A stretch of DNA of 64,000 nucleotides from Lojkania enalia (lineage: Eukaryota > Ascomycota > Dothideomycetes > Pleosporales): assembly GCA_010094045.1 (NCBI GenBank), contig ML986772.1:6373-70372 (forward strand). The letters run 5' to 3'. The translations under genes were made by a program, and so were the position numbers. Numbering within the stretch: position 1 is the first letter of the stretch; each line of letters begins with the position of its first letter. The notes under the pieces are model-generated. The model saw only the letters and a program-made list of their open reading frames with translations. It was not told the origin of the DNA and did not search any database. Positions 1 to 12,984 of the stretch are shown here, in pieces.

Positions 1-3000
1 ATTATTATAGAGGAGTAGTCTATTCTCTATCTAATACTTATAGGATAAAAGTATATATTTCTATATAAAGGAGGCTCAGTTTTTCTATAATAATATATTA
101 ATTAATTCTAGAAAGTCTAATAATATAATCTACTCTTAGCATTTAATAATATTTAGTATAACTACTTAAATTATTATTTAAATAATATAGGACTAAACTA
201 ATTTAGTATTAATTTAGAAGTAAAGTTAATATAGTTTAAATAGAACTCTTAACTAATTATTAATTTAAGCTACTTTTAAGTTTTCTACCTCTTATTTATA
301 ATAATTAAAGATATCTACTCTAGTATTATTTTTACCTAGAGTATATTTAATTTAGAACTAATACTAAACTAATTTTTTAGTCTAATAAATTTAATAAATA
401 TTAAATACCTTTATAGTTATAAAATATTTAAATAAACGATAATTAGTATATATTAGAGTCCTAATAACTATTAAAGTAAGTTCTACTCTCTATTATTTAA
501 ATATAGTAATAATTGCGAATAGTTTCTTATTATAAATCTTCTAGTTTAGTTTTAAACTAGATAGAACCTTACTATAAAATATTATAGAGTACTATTTACT
601 ATTAGGATATTTCTATAATAGTACTCCTATAATTATTCTATTAGAAGTATTAGTTTCTATTTTTATTTCTAATGTAGGGTTAAAGTAGTAGAAAGTAGAT
701 ATACTTAATAGGGCTAACTTTAATTTCTTAAAGGTAATATTATATTCTAAGATCTATATAAAAGGGGTTATAAGATTTTATAGTACGATAATTAGCTTTA
801 TAATATATAAGAATTCTAGTATAAACTATTAATAGAATCTAGTAAAACCTAAGAAGAATTTTACACCTATTATAGTAGTAGATAGCTACTAGTTATATAG
901 TACTTTTACCTTTTTTAGATTAATCTTAAGACCTTTATTTAAAAAGATATAACTAAGGTATTTAATTCAGGTAATATAGAATTCGCTCTTTTTAATATTA
1001 ACTTATAACTCTACTTAATATAATCTCTTAAGAACTTTCTTAATATAGATAGTATATATTATCTTATCTTTAAAGTAGATAAAGATATTATCTAGGTAAG
1101 TAATATAAAAGTTATCTAAGTAGTTAATTAGTATATTATTTATATAGTACTAGTAAGTTACTTAACTATTATATAATTTAAAAGGTAGAACTTTATATTT
1201 ATATATTCTATACTAAGTCTAAAAGATAATATATTTCTTAAAACTAGAGTCTATTCTAATCTTATTAAAGGCTATATAAATATTAAACTTAGTAAAAATT
1301 ACTACTTTAGTAGGTTTAAATAAGAGTTTATCTATATATAATATTAGATATATATTCTTATAGGTAAGAATATTAAGTTTATAATAATCTATATAGATAT
1401 ATAGGTTACTATTAAGTTTATAGACGTAAAGGATTAGAAATATAAAAGAGCTTAAACTCTATTTAATATACCTTTTCTATAGATTATCTATAATATATTT
1501 CTTAGTTATTTCTAACTCCTTAATATTCTACTTATATAATAGACTGTAACTATTAGAGAGGAGTTCTATAAGAATAATTTTATAATTATAAAAGTAGTAT
1601 TCTAATAATTAATAAGTTATAGTTTTACTAAATATATTCTAATATTTATAGTATTTAAATAGTAATTAGAGATTTACTAGTACTTTATTTTTAGCCTTAT
1701 CTTCTAGCTCTAGGGCTTATTTATTTTTAATTAGCCGCTTAATTTTATATAAAGATATAGAGAAAAACTTGTTCTTTTTCCTCTTTATATTAAAGTAGAA
1801 AGTATTAACTATAATAAAAATAATAATAGAAGAATAGATTTCCTTTAAATCGGATTTAGATTTTATTATATATAAGCATATAAGAGCTTTAAACTTATTT
1901 AAATTATAGGCTATAAGAGATTAATATAGTTTTAGTAGTTTTAATAGACCCTTAATATAATAAATAGTTAGACTATAGAACTACTAATACTAGTTCTTTT
2001 CCTATAAAGTATCACGTTGCTAGATATCTAGTTCTACCTTCTTATTATATACTAGCTAAGTTAATTATATAAGAAGAGAAAATAAAAAATTATAAATAGT
2101 AAGATACTTAAAAAGCTATATAATCCAATTCTTATCCATATCTAGCTAGAGTTAAAAATAATATAACTATTTAATACTAATAATATAATCTTAAGTACCT
2201 AAGTTTATAATAATAAATAGATAGTTTTAAATAGTTCTTATATTAATTTATAGGTATAAATAGATATACTAATTAACTAGGGTTTAGATTCGGTCCTAAA
2301 AACCTTTAATAGTAATTTTAAAGCATAAGTATTACATTAATATATATAAAGTTTAAGAGAACGATTTAACTACTATAAAATTAAAGAATAGGAAGTTTTA
2401 GGTGCTAGTATTAATAAAGGTGTTTAGTTATATACTAACACCTTTTAAATATAGAATAGTAGAAATTTAAAAGTACTTTCCTCTAAATAAATACGATAAA
2501 TTAATATTTAATAAGTTATATCTATTTAAGTTTAAAATAGAAAGTTTTTTTAAACGTTTTTATTTTCTACCTAAAAACTATCTAGTTAATACTTATTTAC
2601 ATCTAAGAACTCTTCTTCCTTAATCTTCTCTTATTTAACTTCTATTTCTTATACTTTAAGGATTATATATTTATTTGCGAAGTATTCTAGTTTACTATAA
2701 TTATAATAATTACCTAGAGTTATATACCTTTTAGGTATAGAAGTCTTACTAGATTATTAGAGAGCGATTATAGTAGAATAAGGTATTAATACTAGAATAG
2801 ATTAGGGTAGTATTAGATTATAAGTTACTTTAGATAAACTCTTAAAAGCCTTCTAATACTAATCTAAATTTATTTTAGCTATAACCTATAAGCTAATAGT
2901 TTATTCTAGAAGATTAAAAATACTCCTCCTTTCTATATTATAGACTATTAAGTAGGTAACTATAGTATTAAAAGAGTCTTTCTATATAAACTTAAAGCTA

Positions 3001-3900
3001 AAGTTTAGTATCTTTAAGCTAGAGAGAATCTTATCTAATAGGTAGAAGAACTACTTAAATTAAGATATAGATCCCCTAATAACTATACTAATAAAATAAG
3101 CTTTAAAAGTTAAGAATACTTCTCTCTTATTTATCTTTAGAACCTAAAACGTCTATTATACTTCTATCTTTTTATTACCTATAATAAAATATAATTATAG
3201 AAGTAAAATTATTTCTTTAGTATTTTTAAACTAATACTAGTCTAATTTAGCTAGGTATTTTAACTTTAAATATCCTTTTATAGTATTAGAGGTATATCTT
3301 TATATTAATACTATATATATATACTCTATCTAATAGTAATCTATATTAATTTTAAGTTAGTTTAGGATTAAAACTTACTATTATTTAAATATAGGTTTAT
3401 TACTATCTATAAAGCTTTTAATTTTAAGTATATATTTAGTAAGGTAGATTTAAAAGAGCTTAAGAGTAGTTAAAAGGTTTCTTACTAAAAGAGTTATAAA
3501 AGTTTCTTAGTATATTATTAGTACTAATTCGGTAGTTTATAGAAGTTAATTAGAACTAATAGTTCTCTATTATATTAAACGTATAATCTCCTCTTATAAA
3601 ATTATAATTTATTTCTTAAGAATTAGTTTACTCTAATTTCCCTCTAAATTAGATAGGTTCTTTACTATAAGTCTTATAGAAAGGGGTCTACCTATTATAA
3701 GGCCTCTTATAGGAGGTAACGGTTGTTTTATATATATAGATAGAAGCTTACTTTTACTATAACTTACGCGTATATGAATTCTAGTATAAGAATTAGAAGG
3801 TAAATTATAGTTAAATATTAGCGGTTACCTCTAATTCTAATAGGTTATTAGTAGTCTCTAAATTTCTACCTAGGTATACTTTACGCAGCTTTTCTAAAAA
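1..3900 (-). mobile_element. Ty3/Gypsy retrotransposon relic A (RIP-degraded, cut by window start)
   Basis: Read on the minus strand, this stretch carries a Gypsy pol in pieces. The RT catalytic motif reads YLDN-I-F-I-Y at about 1075-1105, where functional elements have YLDD. To its left (about 880-1060) is the typical segment after the RT palm, with the pattern K-C/S-E-F-Y and K-Y-L-G/S. The RNase H entry segment (E-T-D/N-A/T-S-D/N pattern) lies near 600-670. Integrase would lie left of the window. Stops are mostly TAG at former Gln/Trp positions. Gag and protease should lie around 2.3-3.6 kb, but I see only weak traces. The right LTR cannot be identified because its partner is outside the window, so the right edge is approximate. 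Confidence 0.75.
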
Positions 3901-4380
3901 TAATTCTAATTATAGAAGATAGAAAGTTCTAAACCTAAAGGCTTTAATTAATAAAAGATCTCTAAGATTTTATCTAGATAATTAAATAATTTAATATAAT
4001 AATATATAAATATTATAACTTAAACTAAATTAGATATATTTTAAACTTAAATATAGTTAAATAAACAATCAATATAATATTATTAAAAAAGCTATTACTA
4101 GTAGTATTAAATTTTTCTATATAATATAATAGCGTAGGTAAGATAATAGGTCTAAATATAGTACAAATCTACTTAGAGGTATATAGAAGTATATAAGAGA
4201 TTAAAAACCTAAGAATTCTATTAACACCTATAAACCTTATATAAAAGAATATAGAAAAACTACTAAACTACTTATAAGGGAGTATATAACTATATATAGA
4301 TAGGAAAAGAGGTAGAACCGGGGGTAAGATAAAATAAGTAAAAAGCTTTAAAATAAGATTATATATAAAGCTTTTCGTAG
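3901..4380. other. AT-rich spacer with no recognised feature
   Basis: No protein homology could be read in six frames. The stretch may include the right LTR of Gypsy relic A, which cannot be tested without the other LTR. A short inverted pair of AAAGCTTT-type blocks lies at about 4330-4375. Confidence 0.4.
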
Positions 4381-6030
4381 AACAATTTCTTTATATTATT
4401 ATACTATACGTATTTTATTCTTTAGCTACTTATCTACCTCCTTTTAAACAGCTATCTTAATAGCTTTAGCTTTAGTAAAGCTATTTTACTTCTATAGAAC
4501 CTTTTTTAATTACTTTTTATACTGTAATAGAGCTTTATTTACTTTCTAAAGCTAACTAATCTAACGCTAAAATAGTATATATAAATAAGCTATTTATATA
4601 GTACTTTTTATAAGTAAATTAAGAGAATTATTAATTATAGTAGATAAGCTATTCTAATATCTAGTAATATAGTCTTAAATTAGTATTATTTAAGACCCTA
4701 GTTTAATAATATTAGTTAGTATTTTTAACTTCTAGAAGTAACTAGCTACTAGTAATAGTAATAAAGTATAAAGTTTAATATTAAGCTTTAATAGTACTAT
4801 ATTAGAATTATATAGTATTAGACTAGTACCTTAAAAACTTATATATATATTAGCTTTTATAATAGAGCGCTAATATATTATATAAAAGGTTAGTAGAAAG
4901 TTAAATTTTATAATATAGTAGATACTAGTTTATATAAGCTTATTAATCTTACACTTATATACTTTCTTTAATAGTAAGAAGTAGCCTATATCTAAAAGCT
5001 ATAGTAGATATAATAAATATACTAGTATATATAATAGAATAATATTCTTCTTTTTATAGAGTAACTAAAATTTAATAGACTTATAGCTCTTATAGCTATT
5101 AATAACTAGTAGATAATAAACGCTTACTATATACTATTTTATATACTAATTAAAATACTCCAGCTATTTAATTATAAGCTTATTATTTATCTATCTACTA
5201 TTACTTAGTATAATTACTCTTCTAAATAGTATAGTATTACTCTAATACTATATAAAGAGGTACTACTTATTAGTAAAAATAATAAATAGTAAGATAGTAT
5301 TACTATAAACGCTAATATTCTAAATAACTATTATCTACTTATAATTACTTAACTATAGTAATTTTAGTTAACTAGCTAATAGTTTAGTACTAGTAACTAT
5401 CTTACTAGTAAATATAATACCTATTTAAAAGCCTATCTTATTAAAATTATAGATATTATTATTAGTAATATTATACTTTACTTTAATATTATATAATAGA
5501 TTAAACTAGCTACTAATTACTTTAGAATTCTTATAAAAAGCTTTTTAATAGTTATATTTTTAATAGAAGTATATTTTAAGCTTAAGAATATAATTAATAA
5601 AGTTTATTAGCTAGTTTTTACTAATCTAGTTTATAAAATAAGCTCTAAGTAAATAGTTAGCTATATCTTATATACTATTAATTATAGGAGGGTATCTATA
5701 AGATAATAGGTCTAGTATATACTTTATTATAGTTAATTCTTCTAGCTTTATAAGCTTCTTTAAATTAGGCTTATAATTATATTATAAAAGTTTACTAATA
5801 TATTAGTTTCTAAATATTATTTAGGGGATATTATAAGTAGCTATAGTACTTTATACGCTCTAAATTTAATCTTAATTAATAGCTAAATTAGCTAGTAATA
5901 TTTAACCTTTTTAATAAATTAATTAAAGTTAAAGTAGTTATTATATTATATTATAAGTAGGTAGGGTATAATTTCTTAGTAAAAGTAGACGACTTATTTA
6001 AGTAGATAACTTACTTATAAAATATATTAG
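4381..6030 (-). mobile_element. Fot1/pogo-type DNA transposon relic 1
   Basis: On the minus strand the Fot1/pogo transposase signature reads Y-N-F-N-K-I-G-F-stop-I-G-I at about 5405-5470. It is a RIP-damaged form of the family's NFDE-G-F-x-G motif. The block around 4780-4870 aligns base for base, with transitions, to 18900-18985 of the better preserved copy. The end near 5975-6030 aligns with the right TIR of that copy. The left TIR was not found, so the left edge is approximate. Nothing here could encode active protein. Confidence 0.65.
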
Positions 6031-6130
6031 CTTCTTTCTTAATCTATTAAAACCTAGTTTAGTAAGATATTAATATTCTTATTAATACTAGAGCTACTAA
6101 TTATAATTATATCTATAGAAACTTTATATA
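6031..6130. other. short AT-rich spacer
   Basis: About 100 bases lie between the Fot1 relic and the LTR. No feature was recognised. The last bases (ATATA) are a poor match to the TTATA after the right LTR, so the target duplication is unproven. Confidence 0.4.
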
Positions 6131-6486
6131 TAACGGCCTCTAATTAGCTAGGTATAGGATAAGATAATAATTAAGAGTAATTATATACTGCAGAGATTAT
6201 TCTTATAGACTTATAATAGAAGTATATAAGTAGAGTATATAAAGGATATTTAAGTTAACTATAAAGAGTTATAAAGGTTAGAGTTATAAAGTTATTAAAT
6301 ATAATTTAGTTCTCTTATTATTCCTTCTTACTTAGTTAGCTAAGCAACTAAGTATATTTAGTTACTTAGTTAACTAAGCTACTAAATATATTATATACCT
6401 TATATTAGCTCTATTCTTCTAGCTATATAAAGTTCTAGATTTTAATTAGGCCTAGTATAGGGTTTTCTATAGAGGTATCTATAATA
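6131..6486 (-). repeat. LTR of Gypsy D (3' LTR in element orientation)
   Basis: It is 356 bp and aligns without gaps to 12625-12980. It begins TAACGGCC and ends GTATCTATAATA. The termini TA...TA are what RIP would make of canonical TG...CA. Differences between the two LTRs are mostly C/T or G/A. Confidence 0.9.
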
Positions 6487-6779
6487 CTACTTTCCCCCTT
6501 TAAATTCTTAGCCTAAAAGTTTTCCTATTCTAATCTAGTATATAGTAGAGTTAATACGCTATCTTTGTTAAGACTATATATATTTCTAATACTTCCTCTT
6601 TATTGTTTAACCCTAAATAGATACTATTATATTAATTATATAGACTATTTAAGCGAGATTATTATACCTTATTTCTAGTATTCCTGTAAAAGGTTAACTT
6701 ATAAGGTAGATAAGAAGAAGATACCTAAAAAGTTATATTATTTAGAGTACTTTTATACTAGTATACGTTTGTTATATAA

Positions 6780-7190
6780 TACAGACTATAATATTTAGAT
6801 TACTCGTATATTATAGTCCCGTAATACTAGTTTATTCCTAATTCTTCCTAGTAGTAAAGTAGGATACTAAAGTTATAAAACTGGAAGAGAAGATTTGTCT
6901 AGCCTAGAAAGAGTTAAAACAACTTCTTAATAAGGTAGTAGCAACTTATATAAAAATCTAGTATCTTTAGAAAATTCGCGAATAAATAAAGTATAGATAG
7001 GTAGAAGGTTATAAATATATATAAGAGCAGCTTAAGGAAGAGGAAGAAGCGGATTATAAGGCGGGCCTTCTTTCTAAGGTAGAGTCGCCTCCTATAATAT
7101 AGCTAATATTATTCGACTCTACTACTCTATTTCTAGATTTTCTTTACAAATTCGGGTTTTATAATATACCTATAATACTATAAAGCTAAG
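6780..7190 (+). pseudogene. coiled-coil ORF remnant antisense to Gypsy D
   Basis: The plus strand, opposite to gag-pol, shows a charged, coiled-coil-like reading (K-L-E-E-K-I, then K-E-L-K-Q-L-L, Y-I-x-E-Q-L-K-E-E-E-E-A-D-Y). A hydrophobic/aromatic tail follows (L-F-L-D-F-L-Y-K-F-G-F). It is interrupted only by TAG/TAA at positions where Gln fits. Local composition is richer in CG and GA than the rest of the element. From memory, many fungal Gypsy elements carry a short acidic coiled-coil ORF in antisense between integrase and the 3' LTR. I infer that this is such an ORF, broken by RIP. The start is not defined. Confidence 0.5.
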
Positions 7191-10100
7191 GTTTTCTTCT
7201 AGTTTTTAGGTATTATTTTATAAGTTCCTATATTTATCTATTCTTAAATATTTAATTAAATAGTACTATTTACTATTTTATATTTTATATCTTATTATTT
7301 TCTCAACTTTCTATTCCTAGTCTTCTCCGTATACGTCTATATTATATACTACTAGTTTAGTATTCTAAAGTATCTTTTCTATAAATATAATATAGAAGGT
7401 TAAATAGATTTTTATAGGTGTAGATAATTTAAGTTAATAGTTTATAGGTAATTTTTATTCCTTAATTTTATATAGTTTAATTTTAATATAATCTAGTTTA
7501 CTACTTAGTTATTTACTTTAAATATTTTGTTATAGCAGCTAAACTTTTTCTTCTTTTTTAAAATAAGATAGTTATTTATATTTCTTATTATAGTATTTCT
7601 TTATAGTATATTATAAAAACTAGAGGTCTTTCTTTAGTAAGTCTTATATTTGTTAAATAATCTCGACTCGTTCTTATATTTAGAGTATTTATAATACTAC
7701 TTTAACTAGAGTATTATATATTTTTAGTTTATACCTATAGTTTACTATAAATAGTAATACTCTAGTTATATTATATATAGTACTATTATACACGAGTTAT
7801 ACTATTAGTAGTAGTATTACTTAATTATTTTATCTGTAGTTAAGATAGTACTATAAGTATTACTCTACTATTTAGTTTATTTATTCTATCTATCTATCTA
7901 TTTATAGGTAAAATACTATAGATATCTTATATTTAATTTCTAGTAAGTTTATAATTATTTACTAAAACTTTAAAGTAAACTTAATATTTTAGTTTATAAT
8001 TATCTTCTATAGTACCCTATATTATATAATAATCTACTTTAAGAAGATATTTATAACCTATTCTACTAATAATACTTTATTATAAGGGATAAAGTAGGTA
8101 TATTTTATAAGTCTATCTACAATTATTATAATAGAGTTATATACTTCTCCCTTTAGGTAGTTTTTTAACTTTAGTAGCTTAATAATAAAGTCTATAATAA
8201 CTTCTATTTATAGTCTAATTAGTATTTCTAGATTTTATAATAGTTTATAAGATATATATCTATTAGGTTTATTTTATTAGTAGTTTATATATTCCCGTAA
8301 TATATTCTTTACCTATTCTCTTACTTTAGAAAAGTAGAATCCTCTAAGGATTCGTTCTAGTATTTTCTCTATTCCTTAATATCTATAGATAGGGGCTTTA
8401 TAGAATTACTAAATAAATTCTTTTCTAACTTTAACTAGTATATAGATTTAATTATAGATATATAATAGTCTATCTATCTATTCTAGTTCTTATTCTTAAA
8501 GTTCTTCGGATATCCCGTCTATTACTAATCTAATTAGTATTATCCAGCTTACTTCTTTAGTAATAGTTATTACTACTAGTTATAGGTAATTATAAACTAT
8601 ACTTCCGTCTTATTATCTTCTTAGTAGTATAGCTGTAGTTTCTTTCTCTTACTTATATTCTAGTAGTTTACTTAGTACGTCTACTCTTTAGTTCTATTTT
8701 CTACTAATATAGATAATCTTAAAGTCGAATATAGCTAGTTCTTATAACTATCTAACCTATCTAGGGGTAAGAGTTTTAATAGTAAGAAAAGTAGTAAGGT
8801 TCTTATAATTATAATAGACTTTAATTTACTATTTTACTTCTTATAGGTATATATACTATTCTTTAAAATATACTATAATAGCTAGAAATTTTTAGTTATA
8901 TATATTATAATTTATCTCTACTAGTATAAGTTTTTATAAATAGTATATTACTAGGTATCGTTTTCTATTATAGATTTATATAAGGATTCTAGCTATTCTT
9001 ATTCCTAATATATTAGTTTCTATAAGAGCTTTCTTTTCTAGGTTATAGAGTTTCAGTACCGGTTCTTACTAAAATTATTTCTTAACTTCTTAGAAGGCTT
9101 TTTCTTATTTATTTCCCTATATAAAGGTAATATCTTTCTTTAATAGTTAAGTTAGAGGTATAGTTATATTACTCTAATTGTTAATAAAGGTTTAATAGAA
9201 GTTATAAAATCCTATAAAAGATTAGATATCTTTAACTAACTTTAAGGTTAACTAGTTTCTAATTACTACTAATTTATTTAAGTCTATTTATAGTTGTTCT
9301 AGTTTAATAATAAATCCTAAGTAGTCTATTCGCGTAGTATAAAATTTATATTTCTTTACTTTAAGATATAATTTTACTACTTATAATACGCGTAATACTG
9401 GTTTAATATATTTCTTATATTCTTACTTTATTTTTAAGTATATAAGAATATTATCTAAATAAGCTATATAGAATTATCTAAAGTATAGTCTTAGTATCTT
9501 ATTAATTTATTTTTAAAAAGTAGTTAATATATTAGTAAGTTTAAATAGTATAACTAAGTATTTAAAAAGTTTCTTTTTTATCCTAAATACTATTTTCTAT
9601 TCGTCTTCTTCTTTAATATAGATTTAGTAGTATATATTCTAGATATCTAATTTTATAAAGATAGTAGCTTCTCTTAATTAGTTTCTTAAGTTATAGATAA
9701 ATAGTAGAGGGTATTAGTTTTTAATAGTAATATTATTAAGGGTATAATAATCGATATATATTTATAGGTCTATTATTTCTTTTTTATCTATAAAGAATAT
9801 AGGGTATACTACTAGTAAGTTTAATTCTTAAATTATTCCTTTCTTTAGATATTCGTCTATATATTATTCTAGAGCCTCTACCTCCCTTAGTATTAAGCTA
9901 TATATTAGTTTATATTTAGGTTCTTTTTTTAGTTAAAGTTTAATTTTATAGTTATATTCTCTATATTTAGGTAGGTATTATAATAATTCTTAAAGTTGTT
10001 TTATTAAGTATTAATATTCTTTAGATATACTATATAATATATTTTCTATTAAAAATAACTCTTCTACTACTTCTTTTACTATTACAGTAAGTTATTTCTT

Positions 10101-12624
10101 AACTAGCTAGTTAGAGTTTTTAAGGATAATTTATTCTATTTACTAGTTTATCTAAGAGTTTTCCTTTCTTAATTATAGAATTCCTAGAATAATATTATAG
10201 TTGGTAATTTCTATAATTTAGAAAATCTATTCTTATTAGATTGTTCCTAGAATTTTAAATTCTCCTAGTTCTATAATATATATAATTTTATTTTAAAAAT
10301 CTTTTCTTTTTATAATTTAGATTATATAAGGTCGTTCTAATTATACTATAGGTATTCCTTTTCTTGTAATATAGTTACTAGCTATAAAATTCTTTATTAC
10401 CCTACTATTAATAAGTATATATACTTTATAGTTGTAATATTATCCTAGTATTATAAAATAGTATTCTCCTATGTTTCTATATAGTTAAGTTATTTTAGAC
10501 TAGTAAGCTATTACTTCTTTTATAAATATATACTTTAGGCATTTTTATTCTAGATATTTATACTATAATCTTCCTCTAATATATACTTTAGGTAGTAGAA
10601 GTTCTAATTTAAGTACTATATAGTTTTAGGTCTATTTTATAACTTCCTATCTTATTATAGCTTCTTATTTTATAGGGTTTCCTAGTATCTTATTTTTATT
10701 TAGTTGTTTTAGCTATATACCTATATTTTCTTTTCTTTTTTAGTAGGTCTTATATTATCGTTTAATATATAATATCTATACTATTTTAAAGTATACTAGA
10801 TAGTATTAGTTTATATAAAAGTTATTATCTTCTTTAATCTAGTAGTCCTATTCTTATTTATATCGTGATACCTTTAGTATCTAGTATTTTACTAGTACTT
10901 CGTTTCGTAAGAAAGCTACTACTTTTTATACTATATATACAACCTTATCCTAATCTATTATATTAAGATATCCTTCTACTACTTTCATCGTTTCTATCTA
11001 TTTTTAGAAGTATAAGAAGCGGATTTTTCTAGGGTAGGTGTTTTACCATTCTTTATAAACGTCGATAATATCTTATTCTAATCTATTCTTATTATAGAAT
11101 CTTATAGGTAGTTCTTCTTATAGAGTAGCTATAAGAACTAGTATTCTCTATTTATACTCAATCATTCCTTATTAGTATATAAAATATACTCTAGGTGCTA
11201 GTTTAAGTATTAGTACTCTAATAGTAGCTTCTTCTATTTATAATAGAGTATTTATTTCTTTATCCTTATCTAATTCTTCCTAAACTTCTTCTAGCTATCT
11301 TTTTATATATTCCTATATTACTGTAAGTTATATTTTCTTCTAAGACTAATATCTTATAGCTTCTTTAAGTTGTTAATATATTTAATACTTATTTTTATTA
11401 TAGAAGGACTAATATAGGGTTCTATATTCTATAGTTATAGCTAGTTTCTCTTTACCTGCTTTTTACGGTTTATCTTCTATAGGCCGGTTTTTCTTTTCTT
11501 TCTTTTTACTTCGATATTCCTTTACTATATATTCTAGTTTTTAACAATTATAATACTTAATATCTTTTTTCTAAGTCTTTTTTTCTTAAGTTACCTATAG
11601 TTTAGGCTTCTTTTCCCTAGTAGCGCTTAGATCTATAGGTCCGCCCATATTAGTAGCTTTTACTAAAAAGCGTACCCTTTAGTAGTATATTTATCTTTCC
11701 TTATTTTTAAATTAGTATAGTTTATTATTAATTCTTTTTACTAGTTAAAAGTATAATATTAGGTCCCGTAGTTATTTTATATATATTATTACCCTTCTTA
11801 TTTTTATTTTTAGTCCTCTATAGGACTTTACTATTATACTATAGTCGTCTTATACAACTTTATTTAAAAGCTATTAAAAACTTAATATATATTAGGTAAT
11901 AGATCCTAGTTAAACTAAGTTGTAGAGTCTATCTTCTACTACTTATACTTTATTAATATCTTTAAACGCTAGTTTAAGTTTCTATTAGAAGTATACTAAA
12001 CTTATAAATATTACTTTAGTTTTACTTTTCTAGTATTCTTCTATATAGTTCTTAAAATCTATTAGAAAGGACTAGAACTAGTTAAATAGTTTACCTATTA
12101 GATAGGCTCCTATAAATAGTACTTTCTTATTCTTATATTAGATAATATCTAGGTTAATATTAATATAAATTCTTACTACTACTAAAAATCCTTTAAGTTT
12201 AAACCTAGTTTTATTAAACTTATTAAATAGTACTAATTTAATTTATCGCTAATAATATATTATTAGTAGTACTCTTTTAACTTACTTAAATTTCTAGATA
12301 ATTCTTATAAGTCCTATTTCTTACTTACTATTAACTATTTCTTATATTTATTTAAGACTTTTAAGAAGGCTATTCTAAGTCTTCTTTAGGCTTCTTATCT
12401 ATTTATCTACTAGAACTAGCTGTTTCTATTATTATATTAACTTGTTCTATATTCTTATAAATATAGTTATCGTACCTACTTCTGAAGAGGTAGTCTTACT
12501 AGCTAATCCTAATATTCTACTTATATAAGTTTCCTATGTTACTTACTAAAAGTATCTCTTTTCTTATAACTAGAGTAGTCTAACTAGTCTTACTTCTTCT
12601 AGTTTTATAAGGGTAGTTAAAGTA

Positions 12625-12980
12625 TAATAGCCTCTAATTAGCCAGGTATAGGATAAGATAATAACTAAGAATAATTATATACTATAGAGATTATTCTTAT
12701 AAGCTTATAATAGAAGTATATAAGTAGAGTATATAAAGGATATTTAAGTTAACTATAAAGAACTATAAAAGTTAGAATTATAAGGTTATTAAATATAATT
12801 TAATTCTCTTATTATTCCTTCTTACTTAGTTAGCTAAGTAATTAAGTATACTTAGTTACTTAGTTAACTAAGCTGTTAAGTATATTATATACTTTATATT
12901 AGCTCTATTCTTCTAGCTATATAGAGTCTTAAATCTCGATTAAACCTAATATAGGGTTTTCTATAGGGGTATCCGTAATA
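12625..12980 (-). repeat. LTR of Gypsy D (5' LTR in element orientation)
   Basis: It is 356 bp, collinear with 6131-6486. Transcription of the element would start in this copy and run leftward. Confidence 0.9.
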
Positions 12981-12984
12981 TTAT

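Larger units (their letters stand above)
6131..12980 (-). mobile_element. full-length Ty3/Gypsy retrotransposon D, RIP-inactivated
   Basis: Two 356-bp direct repeats bound a 6.1-kb interior coding on the minus strand. Read from right to left, the order is: a Gag region with a degraded CCHC zinc knuckle near 11510-11560; RT with Y-L-D-N-I-L-I-Y at about 9440-9470, where YLDD is expected; an RNase H region; and the integrase core near 8040-8210. The integrase shows the D-F-I...L and I-I-V-D-R-L-x-K-Y pattern. This gag-RT-RNaseH-IN order is that of Ty3/Gypsy, not Copia. Every domain is crossed by TAG/TAA stops at former Gln/Trp codons. A separate plus-strand coding remnant sits between integrase and the 3' LTR. 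Confidence 0.88.
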
